Assembly (NCBI RefSeq): GCF_003752465.1
Contig: NZ_RKHJ01000001.1
Span: 1,984,001-2,048,000 of the forward strand
Length of the DNA: 64,000 nt
From: Agrococcus jenensis
GTDB lineage: Bacteria > Actinomycetota > Actinomycetes > Actinomycetales > Microbacteriaceae
Reading direction: 5' to 3'
Part shown: positions 32,725-40,681 of the stretch, one piece after another
Numbering within the stretch: the stretch's first letter is position 1
How the letters are laid out: every line of letters begins with the position of its first letter
Position numbers and translations under genes: made by a program
Notes under the pieces: model-generated
Database searches by the model: none
Told to the model about the DNA's origin: nothing
Seen by the model: the letters and a program-made list of their open reading frames with translations, nothing else

Positions 32725-33473
32725 CCCCCACCGATCCGAGCGCCGAGGGCGAGCGCCTGCAGAAGGTGCTCGCCGCCGCCGGCGTGGCGAGCCGTCGCGT
32801 CGTCGAGGACATGATCGTCGCCGGCCGCATCTCGGTCGATGGGGCCGTCGTGACCGAGCTCGGCAGCCGCATCCGCCCCGACGCGCAGGTGCTCGTCGAC
32901 GGCACGGCCATCCAGCTCGACGCGACCAAGCGCTACCTCATGCTCAACAAGCCGACCGGGGTCGTCTCGACCATGGCCGACGAGCAGGGGCGGCCGGACC
33001 TGCGCGAGTTCACGGACCCGATCGAGGAGCGCGTCTACAACGTCGGCAGGCTCGACACCGACACCTCCGGCCTGCTGCTGCTCACGAACGACGGCGAGCT
33101 CGCGCACGTGCTCGCGCATCCGTCGTTCGGGGTCGAGAAGACCTACGTCGCGAAGGTGCGCGGCACGGTCGACCAGCGGGTCATCCGCCGGCTGCTCGAC
33201 GGCTTCGAGCTCGACGACGGCGAGATCCACGCCGACGCGGCGCGGCTCGTCGGCACGCCGTCGCGCGGGCACTCGATGGTCGAGCTGACGCTCCACTCCG
33301 GCCGCAACCGCATCGTGCGCCGGATGCTCGACCACGTCGGCCACCCGGTGGTCGAGCTCGTGCGGCGCAGCTTCGGCCCGCTGCACCTCGGCACGCTGCG
33401 GTCGGGGCAGGTGCGGGAACTCACTACCATGGAACGCGGCGCCATCCTCACGATCTCGAGGTCGCAGCGCTGA
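32721..33473 (+). CDS. rluB: 23S rRNA pseudouridine synthase RluB-like
   Basis: A 250-residue pseudouridine synthase with an N-terminal S4 domain (about 10-60, ERLQKVLAAAGVASRR) and the RsuA/RluB/E/F catalytic motif GRLDTDTSGLLLLTNDG, with catalytic Asp112. It matches the Rv1711 position after scpB, which supports RluB over RluE/RsuA. It probably modifies 23S near position 2605. GTG start overlaps the scpB stop. Confidence 0.9.
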   Translation: MTPTDPSAEGERLQKVLAAAGVASRRVVEDMIVAGRISVDGAVVTELGSRIRPDAQVLVDGTAIQLDATKRYLMLNKPTGVVSTMADEQGRPDLREFTDPIEERVYNVGRLDTDTSGLLLLTNDGELAHVLAHPSFGVEKTYVAKVRGTVDQRVIRRLLDGFELDDGEIHADAARLVGTPSRGHSMVELTLHSGRNRIVRRMLDHVGHPVVELVRRSFGPLHLGTLRSGQVRELTTMERGAILTISRSQR

Positions 33474-33504
33474 CCCCCCACCCCACCGCCTGCGAGGAGC
33501 ACTC

Positions 33505-34584
33505 GTGACCCACCGCCTGCGCGGCCCCGTGCGCATCGTCGGCACCGGGCTGCTCGGAACGTCGATCGGCCTGGGCCTCGCCGCGCGCGGCGTCGAGGTG
33601 CAGCTCGCCGACGCGAGCCCGACCGCGATGCGGCTCGCCGCCGACTACGGCGCCGGCCGCCTCGCCGAGCGGGGCGACCGCCCTGAGCTCATCGTCGTCG
33701 CCGTGCCGCCGGACGTCACCGCGCAGGTCGTCGCCGCGGAGCTCGCGGCGTTCCCGGACGCCGTCGTCACCGACGTCGCGTCGGTCAAGGCCGTGCCGCT
33801 CGCGCAGCTGCGCGAGCTCGGCGCCGACATCAGCCGCTACCTCGGCTCCCATCCGATGGCCGGGCGCGAGCGCTCCGGTGCGCTCGCCGGCTCCGGCGAC
33901 CTGTTCGTCGGGCGCCCGTGGGTGATCGCCGGCCATGACGCCATCTCCTACGAGCGCGGCAGCCTCGTCGACGACCTCATCCTCGACCTCGGCGCGGTGC
34001 CGATCGAGTCGAGCCCCGACGAGCACGACCGGTCGGTCGCGATCATCAGCCACGTGCCGCAGCTCGTCTCGTCGCTCATGGCGGCGCGCCTCGCCGACGC
34101 GCCCGACGAGGCGCTCCGGCTCGCGGGCGGCGGCGTGCGCGACGTCACGCGCGTCGCGGCGAGCGACCCGGCGCTGTGGATCCAGATCCTCGGCGCGAAC
34201 GCGCCCGCGGTCGTCGAGCAGCTGCGCGCGCTGCAGGTCGACCTCGCGACGCTCGTCGCCGCGCTCGACGACGTCGACGCCGCCGGCAGCCGCAAGGCCG
34301 TCGCGGATGCGCTGCGGGCGGGCAACGAGGGCGTCGCGCGGCTCCCCGGCAAGCACGGCACGCACACGCGGTTCACGCGCGTGCAGGTGCGCGTCGACGA
34401 CCGCCCCGGCCAGCTCGCGCGGCTGCTCGTCGACATCGGCGACGCGGGCGTGAACCTGGAGGACGTGCGGATGGACCACGCGGAGGGCGCCCAGTTCGGC
34501 GTCGCCGAGATCACGGTGCTGCCCGAGGCCGTCGTGCACCTGCACGACGCGCTCGAGGCGCTCGGCTGGCAGGTCGTCGCATGA
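33505..34584 (+). CDS. tyrA: Prephenate dehydrogenase TyrA with C-terminal ACT domain
   Basis: Oxidative decarboxylation of prephenate to 4-hydroxyphenylpyruvate in tyrosine synthesis. 359 residues: Rossmann motif VGTGLLGTSIGLGL at about 12-25, catalytic-region GSHPMAGRERSGA (about 115-127), and an ACT-like regulatory domain from about 285 (VQVRVDDRPGQLARLLVDIG). The GTG start at 33505 follows a GAGGAGC ribosome binding site. The ATGA junction at 34581 couples it to cmk, an arrangement seen in many actinobacteria. Confidence 0.93.
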   Translation: MTHRLRGPVRIVGTGLLGTSIGLGLAARGVEVQLADASPTAMRLAADYGAGRLAERGDRPELIVVAVPPDVTAQVVAAELAAFPDAVVTDVASVKAVPLAQLRELGADISRYLGSHPMAGRERSGALAGSGDLFVGRPWVIAGHDAISYERGSLVDDLILDLGAVPIESSPDEHDRSVAIISHVPQLVSSLMAARLADAPDEALRLAGGGVRDVTRVAASDPALWIQILGANAPAVVEQLRALQVDLATLVAALDDVDAAGSRKAVADALRAGNEGVARLPGKHGTHTRFTRVQVRVDDRPGQLARLLVDIGDAGVNLEDVRMDHAEGAQFGVAEITVLPEAVVHLHDALEALGWQVVA

Positions 34585-35249
34585 GCCGATCGAGCACGGT
34601 CGTCGCGATCGACGGGCCCGCGGGCAGCGGCAAGTCGTCGGTCGCGCGCGCGGTCGCGCGCGAGCTCGGCTTCCGCTTCCTCGACACCGGCGCCGCCTAC
34701 CGGGCGATCGCCTGGCTCGTGCTCGAGCGCGGCGGCTCGACCGACGACGAGCCGACCGTCATCGCGGCCCTCGAGGGGCTCGACGTCGACGTCACCGTCG
34801 ACGCGGCCGGTCAGCGCGTCACGATCGCGGGCCACGACGTGACCGAGCCGATCCGCACCGAGCGCATCTCCGCCGCAGTCTCGGGCGTGGCCCGCGTGCA
34901 GGCCGTGCGCGCCGCCGTCAACGAGCGCTTCCGCGCGATCATCCGCGACGCCGAGCCCGGCATCGTCGCGGAGGGTCGCGACATCACCACCGTCGTCGCG
35001 CCCGACGCCGACGTGCGGGTGCTGCTCACCGCCGACGAGGCCGTGCGCATCCGTCGCCGCTTCGGCGACGTGGGCGGCGACCACCAGCAGGTCGGCGCCA
35101 GGCTGACCGCCCGCGACGCCGCCGACTCGACGGTGTCCGACTTCATGACCGCAGCCGACGGCGTGACCGTCGTCGACTCCACCGACCTGACCTTCGACGA
35201 GACGGTCGAGGCCATCGTGCGCCTCGTGACCGAGGAGAGCCATGACTGA
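34581..35249 (+). CDS. cmk: Cytidylate kinase Cmk
   Basis: Phosphorylates CMP and dCMP. 222 residues with the P-loop [17 protein letters not shown] at about 9-25, the [10 protein letters not shown] block (about 32-41) and [14 protein letters not shown] (about 126-139). Overlaps tyrA (ATGA) and der (8 nt). The final helices are normal for a stand-alone Cmk. Confidence 0.95.
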   Translation: MSRSSTVVAIDGPAGSGKSSVARAVARELGFRFLDTGAAYRAIAWLVLERGGSTDDEPTVIAALEGLDVDVTVDAAGQRVTIAGHDVTEPIRTERISAAVSGVARVQAVRAAVNERFRAIIRDAEPGIVAEGRDITTVVAPDADVRVLLTADEAVRIRRRFGDVGGDHQQVGARLTARDAADSTVSDFMTAADGVTVVDSTDLTFDETVEAIVRLVTEESHD

Positions 35250-36747
35250 CGAGAACTTCGCGTCCGACGACGCCATCGACGCCACCGACGCCACTGACCC
35301 GGCCGAGACCGAGGAGGCACGCGTCTCCGCGCTGCGCGCCGGCCTCGCCGACTACGAGCTCGACGACGAGGACGCCGCCCTCCTCGACCTGGCCGACGCG
35401 GGCCCTGACGCGATCCGCATCATGCCGGCGCTGCCGGTGCTCGCGATCGTCGGCCGCCCGAACGTGGGCAAGTCCGCGCTCGTGAACCGCATCCTCGGCC
35501 GCCGCGAGGCCGTCGTCGAGGACACGCCGGGCGTGACGCGCGACCGCGTCTCCTACAAGGCGGAGTGGTCCGGTCGCCAGTTCACGCTCGTCGACACGGG
35601 CGGGTGGGAGCCCGACGCGCGCGGCATCGACAAGTCGGTCGCGCAGCAGGCCGAGATCGCCGTCGACCTCGCCGACGCGGTGCTCTTCGTCGTCGACGTC
35701 AACGTCGGCCCGACCTCGACCGACGAGCACGTCGTGCGGATGCTGCGTCAGTCGAACCGGCCCGTGCTGCTGGTCGCCAACAAGTCCGACGACGCGCGCA
35801 AGGACCTCGAGGCCTCGTCGCTGTGGAGCCTCGGCCTCGGCGAGCCGATCCCGGTCTCGGCCGTGCACGGCCGCGGCGTCGCCGACATGCTCGACCTCGC
35901 GATGGAGAAGCTGCCCGAGATCTCGGCGGTCGCGAAGGAGGAGATCGGCGGACCCCGCCGCGTCGCCATCCTCGGACGCCCGAACGTCGGCAAGTCGAGC
36001 CTGCTCAACAAGGCGGCCGGCGAGGAGCGGGTCGTCGTCAACGAGATGGCGGGCACGACGCGCGACCCCGTCGACGAGCAGATCGAGCTCGGCGGCCGGG
36101 TGTGGCGCTTCGTCGACACGGCAGGCATCCGCCGCCGGGTGCACCTGCAGCAGGGTGCCGACTTCTACGCGACGCTGCGCACGCAGGCCGCGCTCGAGAA
36201 GGCCGAGGTCGCGGTCGTGATGCTCGACGTCACGGAGCCGCTCTCGGAGCAGGACGTGCGCATCGTCGACCTCGTGCTCGAGTCGGGCCGCGCGCTCGTG
36301 CTCGCCTTCAACAAGTGGGACCAGCTCGACGACGAGCGCCGGCGCTACCTCGAGCGCGAGATCGAGCAGGACCTCGCGCACGTCGACTGGGCGCCGCGCG
36401 TGAACATCTCGGCGCGCACCGGCCGCCACCTCGAGAAGCTCGTGCCCGCGCTCGAGCAGGCGCTCGAGTCGTGGGACACGCGCATCCCGACGGGCAAGCT
36501 CAACGCCTTCATCGCCGAGATCGTCGCCGCCCACCCGCACCCGCTGCGCGGCGGCAAGCAGCCGCGCATCCTCTTCGCGACGCAGGCCTCGACCAGGCCG
36601 CCGACCTTCGTGCTCTTCACGACGGGCTTCCTCGACCCGCAGTACCGCCGCTTCATCACGCGTCGCCTGCGCGAGGACTACGGCTTCGAAGGGTCGCCGA
36701 TCCAGGTGAACATGCGCGTGCGCGAGAAGCGCGAGCGCCGCACGTAG
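35242..36747 (+). CDS. der: Ribosome-assembly GTPase Der (EngA)
   Basis: Double GTPase needed for 50S subunit maturation. The 501-residue protein has two G domains with G1 motifs GRPNVGKS at 71-78 and 245-252, G3 DTGGWEP and DTAGIRR, G4 NKSD and NKWD, and a C-terminal KH-like domain ending RERRT. A 65-residue acidic N-terminal extension precedes the first G domain, common in actinobacterial Der. The ATG at 35242 overlaps cmk by 8 nt. Confidence 0.95.
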   Translation: MTDENFASDDAIDATDATDPAETEEARVSALRAGLADYELDDEDAALLDLADAGPDAIRIMPALPVLAIVGRPNVGKSALVNRILGRREAVVEDTPGVTRDRVSYKAEWSGRQFTLVDTGGWEPDARGIDKSVAQQAEIAVDLADAVLFVVDVNVGPTSTDEHVVRMLRQSNRPVLLVANKSDDARKDLEASSLWSLGLGEPIPVSAVHGRGVADMLDLAMEKLPEISAVAKEEIGGPRRVAILGRPNVGKSSLLNKAAGEERVVVNEMAGTTRDPVDEQIELGGRVWRFVDTAGIRRRVHLQQGADFYATLRTQAALEKAEVAVVMLDVTEPLSEQDVRIVDLVLESGRALVLAFNKWDQLDDERRRYLEREIEQDLAHVDWAPRVNISARTGRHLEKLVPALEQALESWDTRIPTGKLNAFIAEIVAAHPHPLRGGKQPRILFATQASTRPPTFVLFTTGFLDPQYRRFITRRLREDYGFEGSPIQVNMRVREKRERRT

Positions 36748-36750
36748 GTC

Positions 36751-36796
36751 GTCTCGATACGCGGCCGGCTTCGCCGGCTGCTACTCGACGAGCGTG
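36751..36796. repeat. REP-like palindromic element / bidirectional terminator
   Basis: Between the convergent der and pdxY genes. A 9-bp stem GCGGCCGGC (36761-36769), loop TTC, GCCGGCTGC (36773-36781) is flanked by TCTCGATAC on the left and TACTCGACGAG on the right. The layout resembles extragenic palindromes that recur in Microbacteriaceae genomes; only one copy is visible here. It probably also ends transcription from both sides. Confidence 0.55.
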
Positions 36797-36800
36797 ACCG

Positions 36801-37652
36801 CTAGCGCACCTGCCGCGCGCGGAACTGCATCCGCGGGTGCGCGAACGCGTCCTGCGCCTGCACGAGGCGCAGCTCGCGCTCGCCCGAGTCGAGCGTCGCC
36901 TGCAGCAGGTCGAAGACGCTCGACGCGGTGCGCTCGAGCGCCGTCGCGGCCGAGCCGGTCTCGCGGTAGAGCGCGGTGAAGACGGCGCTCGTGACGTCGC
37001 CCGAGCCGTTCGCCTTGAACGGCAGGCGGGGCGTCTGCAGGATCCAGGCGCCCTCGTCGTCGACGGCGAGCATCTCGATGGTGTCGTCCTCGCGGTCGGG
37101 CCGCAGCACGCTCGTGACGAGCACCGTGCGGGGCCCGAGGTCGCGCACGCGGTCGGCAGACTCGAGCGTCGAGTCGATCGTGTCGGGCGACGTCTCGGTC
37201 ATGAAGCCGAGCTCGAACTGGTTCGGCGTGAGGATGTCGGCGTGGGGGAGCGCCTTCTCGCGGATGAGCGGCGGGATCGTCGGCGCGACGAAGCAGCCGG
37301 AGGTGGCGTTGCCCATCACGGGATCGCACGTGTAGGTCGCCGACGGGTTCGCGGCCTTGACTCGCGCGACCGCGTCGATGACGACGTCGACGATCTCCTC
37401 GCCGCCCAGGTAGCCCGAGAGCACACCGTCGACGGTGCCGAGCACGCCGCGGTCCTCGATGCCCTGCACGACGGCGCGCACGTCGTCGGCCGGGATGAGC
37501 GGGCCGCCCCACGAGCCGTAGCCCGTGTGGTTCGAGAAGTTGACGGTGAGCACGGGCCACACCTCGTGGCCGATGCGCTGGAGCGGGAAGACGGCGGCGG
37601 AGTTGCCGACGTGGCCGTAGGCGACGTGCGACTGGATCGACAGGAACCTCAT
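36801..37652 (-). CDS. pdxY: Pyridoxal kinase PdxY
   Basis: Vitamin B6 salvage kinase of the ribokinase-like PfkB fold. 283 residues beginning MRFLSIQSHVAYGHVGNSAA, the N-terminal substrate block of PdxY/PdxK. It has CDPVMGN (about 110-116), LTPNQFELG (about 146-154) and the C-terminal anion-hole motif NGSGDVTSAVF (about 222-232). The ATG at 37652 overlaps the DUF2017 stop (ATGA), making it the last gene of a four-gene minus-strand operon. Confidence 0.92.
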   Translation of the reverse strand: MRFLSIQSHVAYGHVGNSAAVFPLQRIGHEVWPVLTVNFSNHTGYGSWGGPLIPADDVRAVVQGIEDRGVLGTVDGVLSGYLGGEEIVDVVIDAVARVKAANPSATYTCDPVMGNATSGCFVAPTIPPLIREKALPHADILTPNQFELGFMTETSPDTIDSTLESADRVRDLGPRTVLVTSVLRPDREDDTIEMLAVDDEGAWILQTPRLPFKANGSGDVTSAVFTALYRETGSAATALERTASSVFDLLQATLDSGERELRLVQAQDAFAHPRMQFRARQVR

Positions 37653-38167
37653 CCCTGCATCCTCCCATCCAGCGCCTCGAGCAGCGTCCCCTGCACGAAG
37701 CCGACCCAGTCGATCACGTCGCGCAGCTGCGCGATGTCGTCGTCGGTGACGTCGTCGGGCAGCTCCGCCCTGTCCTGCCCGGTGCGCACGTGCAGCACGA
37801 GCCGCACCTCGCCGAGCGCGCGCAGCCACGCATCCGCGCCCGCCGCGTCGACCTCGATGCGCACGACGTCGCCGCCCTCCTCGGTCGGCAGCGCCGACTC
37901 GAGGTCGACGACCATGCGGGTCATCGACTGCATGCGCGCGTAGGCGATGTCGCCGGAGGCGAAGCGGCGGAACTCGGCCGCGTCGGCGGCATCCTCGTAG
38001 GCGTCCGGGTAGAGCCGGGCCATCACGGGGTCGGACTCGACGGCCGTGCGGTCGATGACGGCGCGGTGCAGCCCGAGCACCTGGCGGCCGAGCGTCGCGA
38101 GCATGTCGGCCTCCTCCGCGAGCATCGAGCACGCGGCGCCGTCGCCGTCGGTCTGCCAGGACTTCAC
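37649..38167 (-). CDS. DUF2017 family protein
   Basis: 172 residues, conserved in Actinobacteria next to clpS. An acidic helical protein; ALDGRMQG at the C-terminus, and DWVGFVQGTLLEAL near the end is a typical DUF2017 element. No catalytic motif is visible. The GTG at 38167 overlaps the clpS stop and the TGA overlaps the pdxY ATG. A partner role in ClpS/Clp proteolysis is plausible from constant linkage but unproven. Confidence 0.85.
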   Translation of the reverse strand: MKSWQTDGDGAACSMLAEEADMLATLGRQVLGLHRAVIDRTAVESDPVMARLYPDAYEDAADAAEFRRFASGDIAYARMQSMTRMVVDLESALPTEEGGDVVRIEVDAAGADAWLRALGEVRLVLHVRTGQDRAELPDDVTDDDIAQLRDVIDWVGFVQGTLLEALDGRMQG

Positions 38168-38421
38168 GAGGCGGCCCGCTCGAGCGTCGCGAGCAGCCCG
38201 TCGCCGTGGAGGCCGGCGACGTGCATCTCCTGCTCCTCGCGGGCGCCGTGCGCGACGACGGCGCGGCCGTCGCGCTGCGCGAGCTCCATGAGCTCGAGCG
38301 CACGCTCGCGGGTGAGGCCGAACCGGTGCATCAGCACATGCACGACGTAGGGCTGCAGCGTCACCTCGTCGTCCCACAGCACGGTCGACCAGGTGTCGCT
38401 GGGCTGCTCGACCTCGCTCAT
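38164..38421 (-). CDS. clpS: ATP-dependent Clp protease adaptor ClpS
   Basis: 85 residues. N-degron adaptor that delivers substrates with bulky N-terminal residues to ClpA/ClpC-ClpP. The core WSTVLWDDEVTLQPYVVHVL (with the D-D/E N-degron pocket) is at about 11-30, and VVAHGAREEQEMHVAGLHGDGL holds the conserved hydrophobic/histidine face. Small size is normal. ATGA overlap with the upstream MFS gene and GTGA overlap with DUF2017. Confidence 0.93.
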   Translation of the reverse strand: MSEVEQPSDTWSTVLWDDEVTLQPYVVHVLMHRFGLTRERALELMELAQRDGRAVVAHGAREEQEMHVAGLHGDGLLATLERAAS

Positions 38422-39680
38422 CGGTCGATCACCTCGATGCCCGCGGTGGTGGGCCCGAGTACGGTGGCGACGATCGAGTGCGCGGCGGTGTCCGGGCCGC
38501 GGTCGACGCGCAGGCTCCAGAGCGCGAGCGCGAAGCCGATGGCGGCGAGCACGACGCCGAGCCACGCGGGCGCGAGGTAGCCGAAGCCCGCCGCGATGAC
38601 CGCGCCGCCGAGCGCCGCGCCGAGCGCGTTGCCCACGTTGAAGGCCGCGTGGTTCGTCGCGGCGCCCAGCAGCTCGGCCTCGCCAGCGGTGCGGATGATG
38701 CGGGCCTGGATGGTCGGGATCAGCGCGGAGCTCGAGCCGCCGAAGCAGAAGGCGAGCACGTAGAGCGCGACCGGCATCGCGCCGAGCAGCGCGAGCAGCA
38801 CGAGCGTGACGATGAAGAGCGGGAACGCGGTCATGATCGTGCGGCGGATGCTCTTGTCGCTCGCCCAGCCGCCGATGATGTTGCCGATCGTCATGCCGAG
38901 GCCGACGGTCGCGAGCAGCCAGGCGATCGCCGACTCCGGGAGCAGCGCCACGCGCGTGACGATCTCGGCCGCGTAGGAGTAGACGGCGAAGAAGCCGCCG
39001 AAGCCGATGCACGCGACGGCGATCATGAGCCACAGCCGCGGGTTGCGGAAGGCCGTGAGCTCGCGGCGCGCGCTGCGCGTCGGGTCGCCGGGGACGCGCG
39101 GCAGGAAGGCGAGCGCGAGGGCGAGCGTGGCGGCGAAGATCACGGCGACCGCGACGTAGGTCCAGCGCCAGCCGGCGACCTGGCCGAGCCAGGTGCCGAG
39201 CGGCACGCCGATCACGTTCGCGATCGTGAGGCCCGAGAGCGCGAGCGCGACGCCGGCGCCCTGCCTGCCGGGCCCCATGATGCGCGCCGCGAGCAGGGAG
39301 GCGACGCCGAAGTAGGCGCCGTGCGGGATCGCGGCGAGGAAGCGGCTGACGAGCGTGAGCTCGAAGGTGGGCATGAGCCCGCTCGCGAGGTTGGCGACGG
39401 CGAACGCGGCGACGAGCAGCAGCACGAGCGTGCGCTGCGACATCCGCGCCGCCCAGATCGACACGAGCGGGGCGCCCACGACGACACCGAGCGCGTAGGC
39501 GGTGATGATCCAGCCGGCGTGGGCGATGCCCGACGCCGGATCGGCGCCGAAGCCCGGCACGAGGTCGGCCGCGACGAGCGGGAGGATGCCCATGGTCGCG
39601 AACTCGGTGGTGCCGATGCCGAATCCGCCGAGCGCGAGGGTGAAGAGCGCGGCGAGGCGTCGAGGGGGAGTGAGCTGCAT
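38418..39680 (-). CDS. MFS transporter (AraJ/DHA1 drug-efflux type)
   Basis: 420 residues, about 12 hydrophobic helices. The N-terminus has ALGGFGIGTTEFATMGILPLVA, typical of the AraJ/Cmx-like DHA1 family of efflux pumps; the motif A-type loop GAPLVSIWAARMSQR is between helices 2 and 3. Substrate unknown (sugar, chloramphenicol-like drug or metabolite). The ATG at 39680 is supported by TACGAT 7 nt upstream on the minus strand. An ATGA overlap with clpS makes it the first gene of the operon. Confidence 0.87.
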   Translation of the reverse strand: MQLTPPRRLAALFTLALGGFGIGTTEFATMGILPLVAADLVPGFGADPASGIAHAGWIITAYALGVVVGAPLVSIWAARMSQRTLVLLLVAAFAVANLASGLMPTFELTLVSRFLAAIPHGAYFGVASLLAARIMGPGRQGAGVALALSGLTIANVIGVPLGTWLGQVAGWRWTYVAVAVIFAATLALALAFLPRVPGDPTRSARRELTAFRNPRLWLMIAVACIGFGGFFAVYSYAAEIVTRVALLPESAIAWLLATVGLGMTIGNIIGGWASDKSIRRTIMTAFPLFIVTLVLLALLGAMPVALYVLAFCFGGSSSALIPTIQARIIRTAGEAELLGAATNHAAFNVGNALGAALGGAVIAAGFGYLAPAWLGVVLAAIGFALALWSLRVDRGPDTAAHSIVATVLGPTTAGIEVIDR

Positions 39681-39687
39681 TCCCTCG

Positions 39688-39693
39688 ATCGTA
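39688..39693 (-). promoter_or_regulatory. Candidate -10 (TACGAT) of the MFS-clpS-pdxY operon
   Basis: TACGAT on the minus strand, 7 nt before the ATG at 39680, matching the leaderless spacing seen at other genes. Confidence 0.45.
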
Positions 39694-39713
39694 CGGCGGT
39701 CCCGACCCTTTGC

Positions 39714-39744
39714 TACATTGTCAGGTAAGGCTTGCCTCACCTGA
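39714..39744 (+). promoter_or_regulatory. Promoter with DtxR/IdeR-type iron box before SIP gene
   Basis: TACATT at 39714-39719 is a likely -10. Immediately downstream, 39721-39744 is a 24-bp near-palindrome: TCAGGTAAGGCT and its partner TGCCTCACCTGA, with two mismatched pairs. The 19 bases from 39721 match the DtxR/IdeR consensus at 14 positions by my count. Placement at the transcription start fits repression by iron-loaded regulator. Confidence 0.75.
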
Positions 39745-39777
39745 GGCGCACCACAGGATGAAGCACCGAGGAGCATC

Positions 39778-40575
39778 ATGGCGGGACCAGAGCGCGTCGC
39801 AGCAGTCGCACCGAAGTTCGTCGAGCTCGAGGTGCTCAGCAACCAGCAGGTGTCGCCGCACATCCGTCGCGTCACCCTCGGTGGCGACGAGGTGCACGCG
39901 ATGACGCCGCAGGGCTACGACCAGTGGTTCCGCTTCTTCATGCGCCGCGAGGACCAGGACGAGCTGCGCGTGCCGAAGAGCCCGTCGACCTGGTTCCCGC
40001 AGTACCTGGCGATGCGCGCATCGCACCGGCCGTGGATCCGCAACTACACGGTGCGCGACTTCCGCCTCGACTCCGGCGAGCTCGACATCGACTTCGTCTG
40101 CCACGAGGACCCGGGCCCCGGCGCCGCGTGGGCGATCGCCGCGCGGCCGGGCGAGCGCGCCGTGCTGCTCGACGAGGGCCTGCTCTACAACGACGACGGC
40201 CTCGAGGGCGAGGTGCTCATGGTCGGCGACGAGTCGGTGCTGCCGGCGATCGCGGGCATCTGCGGCTCGCTCGCCGACGACGCGCGCGGCACCGCGGTCA
40301 TCGAGATCGGCCACCGCGACGACATCCAGGACTTCGCCCGCCCGGCCGGCATCGACATCCGCTGGGTCGAGCGCGGCGACGTGCGCGAGGGCCAGGCGGC
40401 GCTCGAGGAGCTGCGCGGCCTGCGGATGCCCGAGGAGTTCGGCTACGCGTACAACGCTGGCGAGCAGTCGCTCGCGACCGGCGCCCGCCGCCACCTCGTG
40501 CGCGACCGCGGCATCGACAAGCGCCGCATCACGTTCACCGGCTACTGGAAGCTCGGCAAGTCCTACGTCGACTGA
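39778..40575 (+). CDS. Siderophore-interacting protein (FAD-dependent ferric reductase)
   Basis: 265 residues of the SIP/ViuB family, which releases iron from ferric siderophores in the cytosol. FAD-binding RNYTVRDFR (about 83-91) and a C-terminal SIP domain (EVLMVGDESVLPAIAGICGSL at about 144-164 and the final FTGYWKLGKSYVD with the family's GYW motif). ATG at 39778 follows GAGGAG at 39768-39773. The iron box upstream supports a role in iron uptake. No siderophore synthesis or ABC uptake genes are next to it. Confidence 0.92.
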   Translation: MAGPERVAAVAPKFVELEVLSNQQVSPHIRRVTLGGDEVHAMTPQGYDQWFRFFMRREDQDELRVPKSPSTWFPQYLAMRASHRPWIRNYTVRDFRLDSGELDIDFVCHEDPGPGAAWAIAARPGERAVLLDEGLLYNDDGLEGEVLMVGDESVLPAIAGICGSLADDARGTAVIEIGHRDDIQDFARPAGIDIRWVERGDVREGQAALEELRGLRMPEEFGYAYNAGEQSLATGARRHLVRDRGIDKRRITFTGYWKLGKSYVD

Positions 40576-40586
40576 GCGGTGCGGGG

Positions 40587-40606
40587 GAAAGTTCCGCGGA
40601 ACTTTC
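40587..40606. promoter_or_regulatory. Perfect 20-bp palindrome between SIP and gapB
   Basis: GAAAGTTCCGCGGAACTTTC, exact reverse complement of itself, 11 bp after the SIP stop and about 64 bp before the gapB -10. It could be an operator for a dimeric repressor or form an RNA hairpin (8-bp stem, CGCG loop) ending the SIP message. No U tract. Confidence 0.5.
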
Positions 40607-40669
40607 ACCACGGTGACGTTGCACGCATCCTGACCCCCGGATCGGCCCGAGCGGCCTCACGGGCTTGCC

Positions 40670-40675
40670 TATCGT
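40670..40675 (+). promoter_or_regulatory. Candidate -10 (TATCGT) of leaderless gapB
   Basis: TATCGT, 6 nt before the GTG at 40682. Confidence 0.5.
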
Positions 40676-40681
40676 GAAGAC

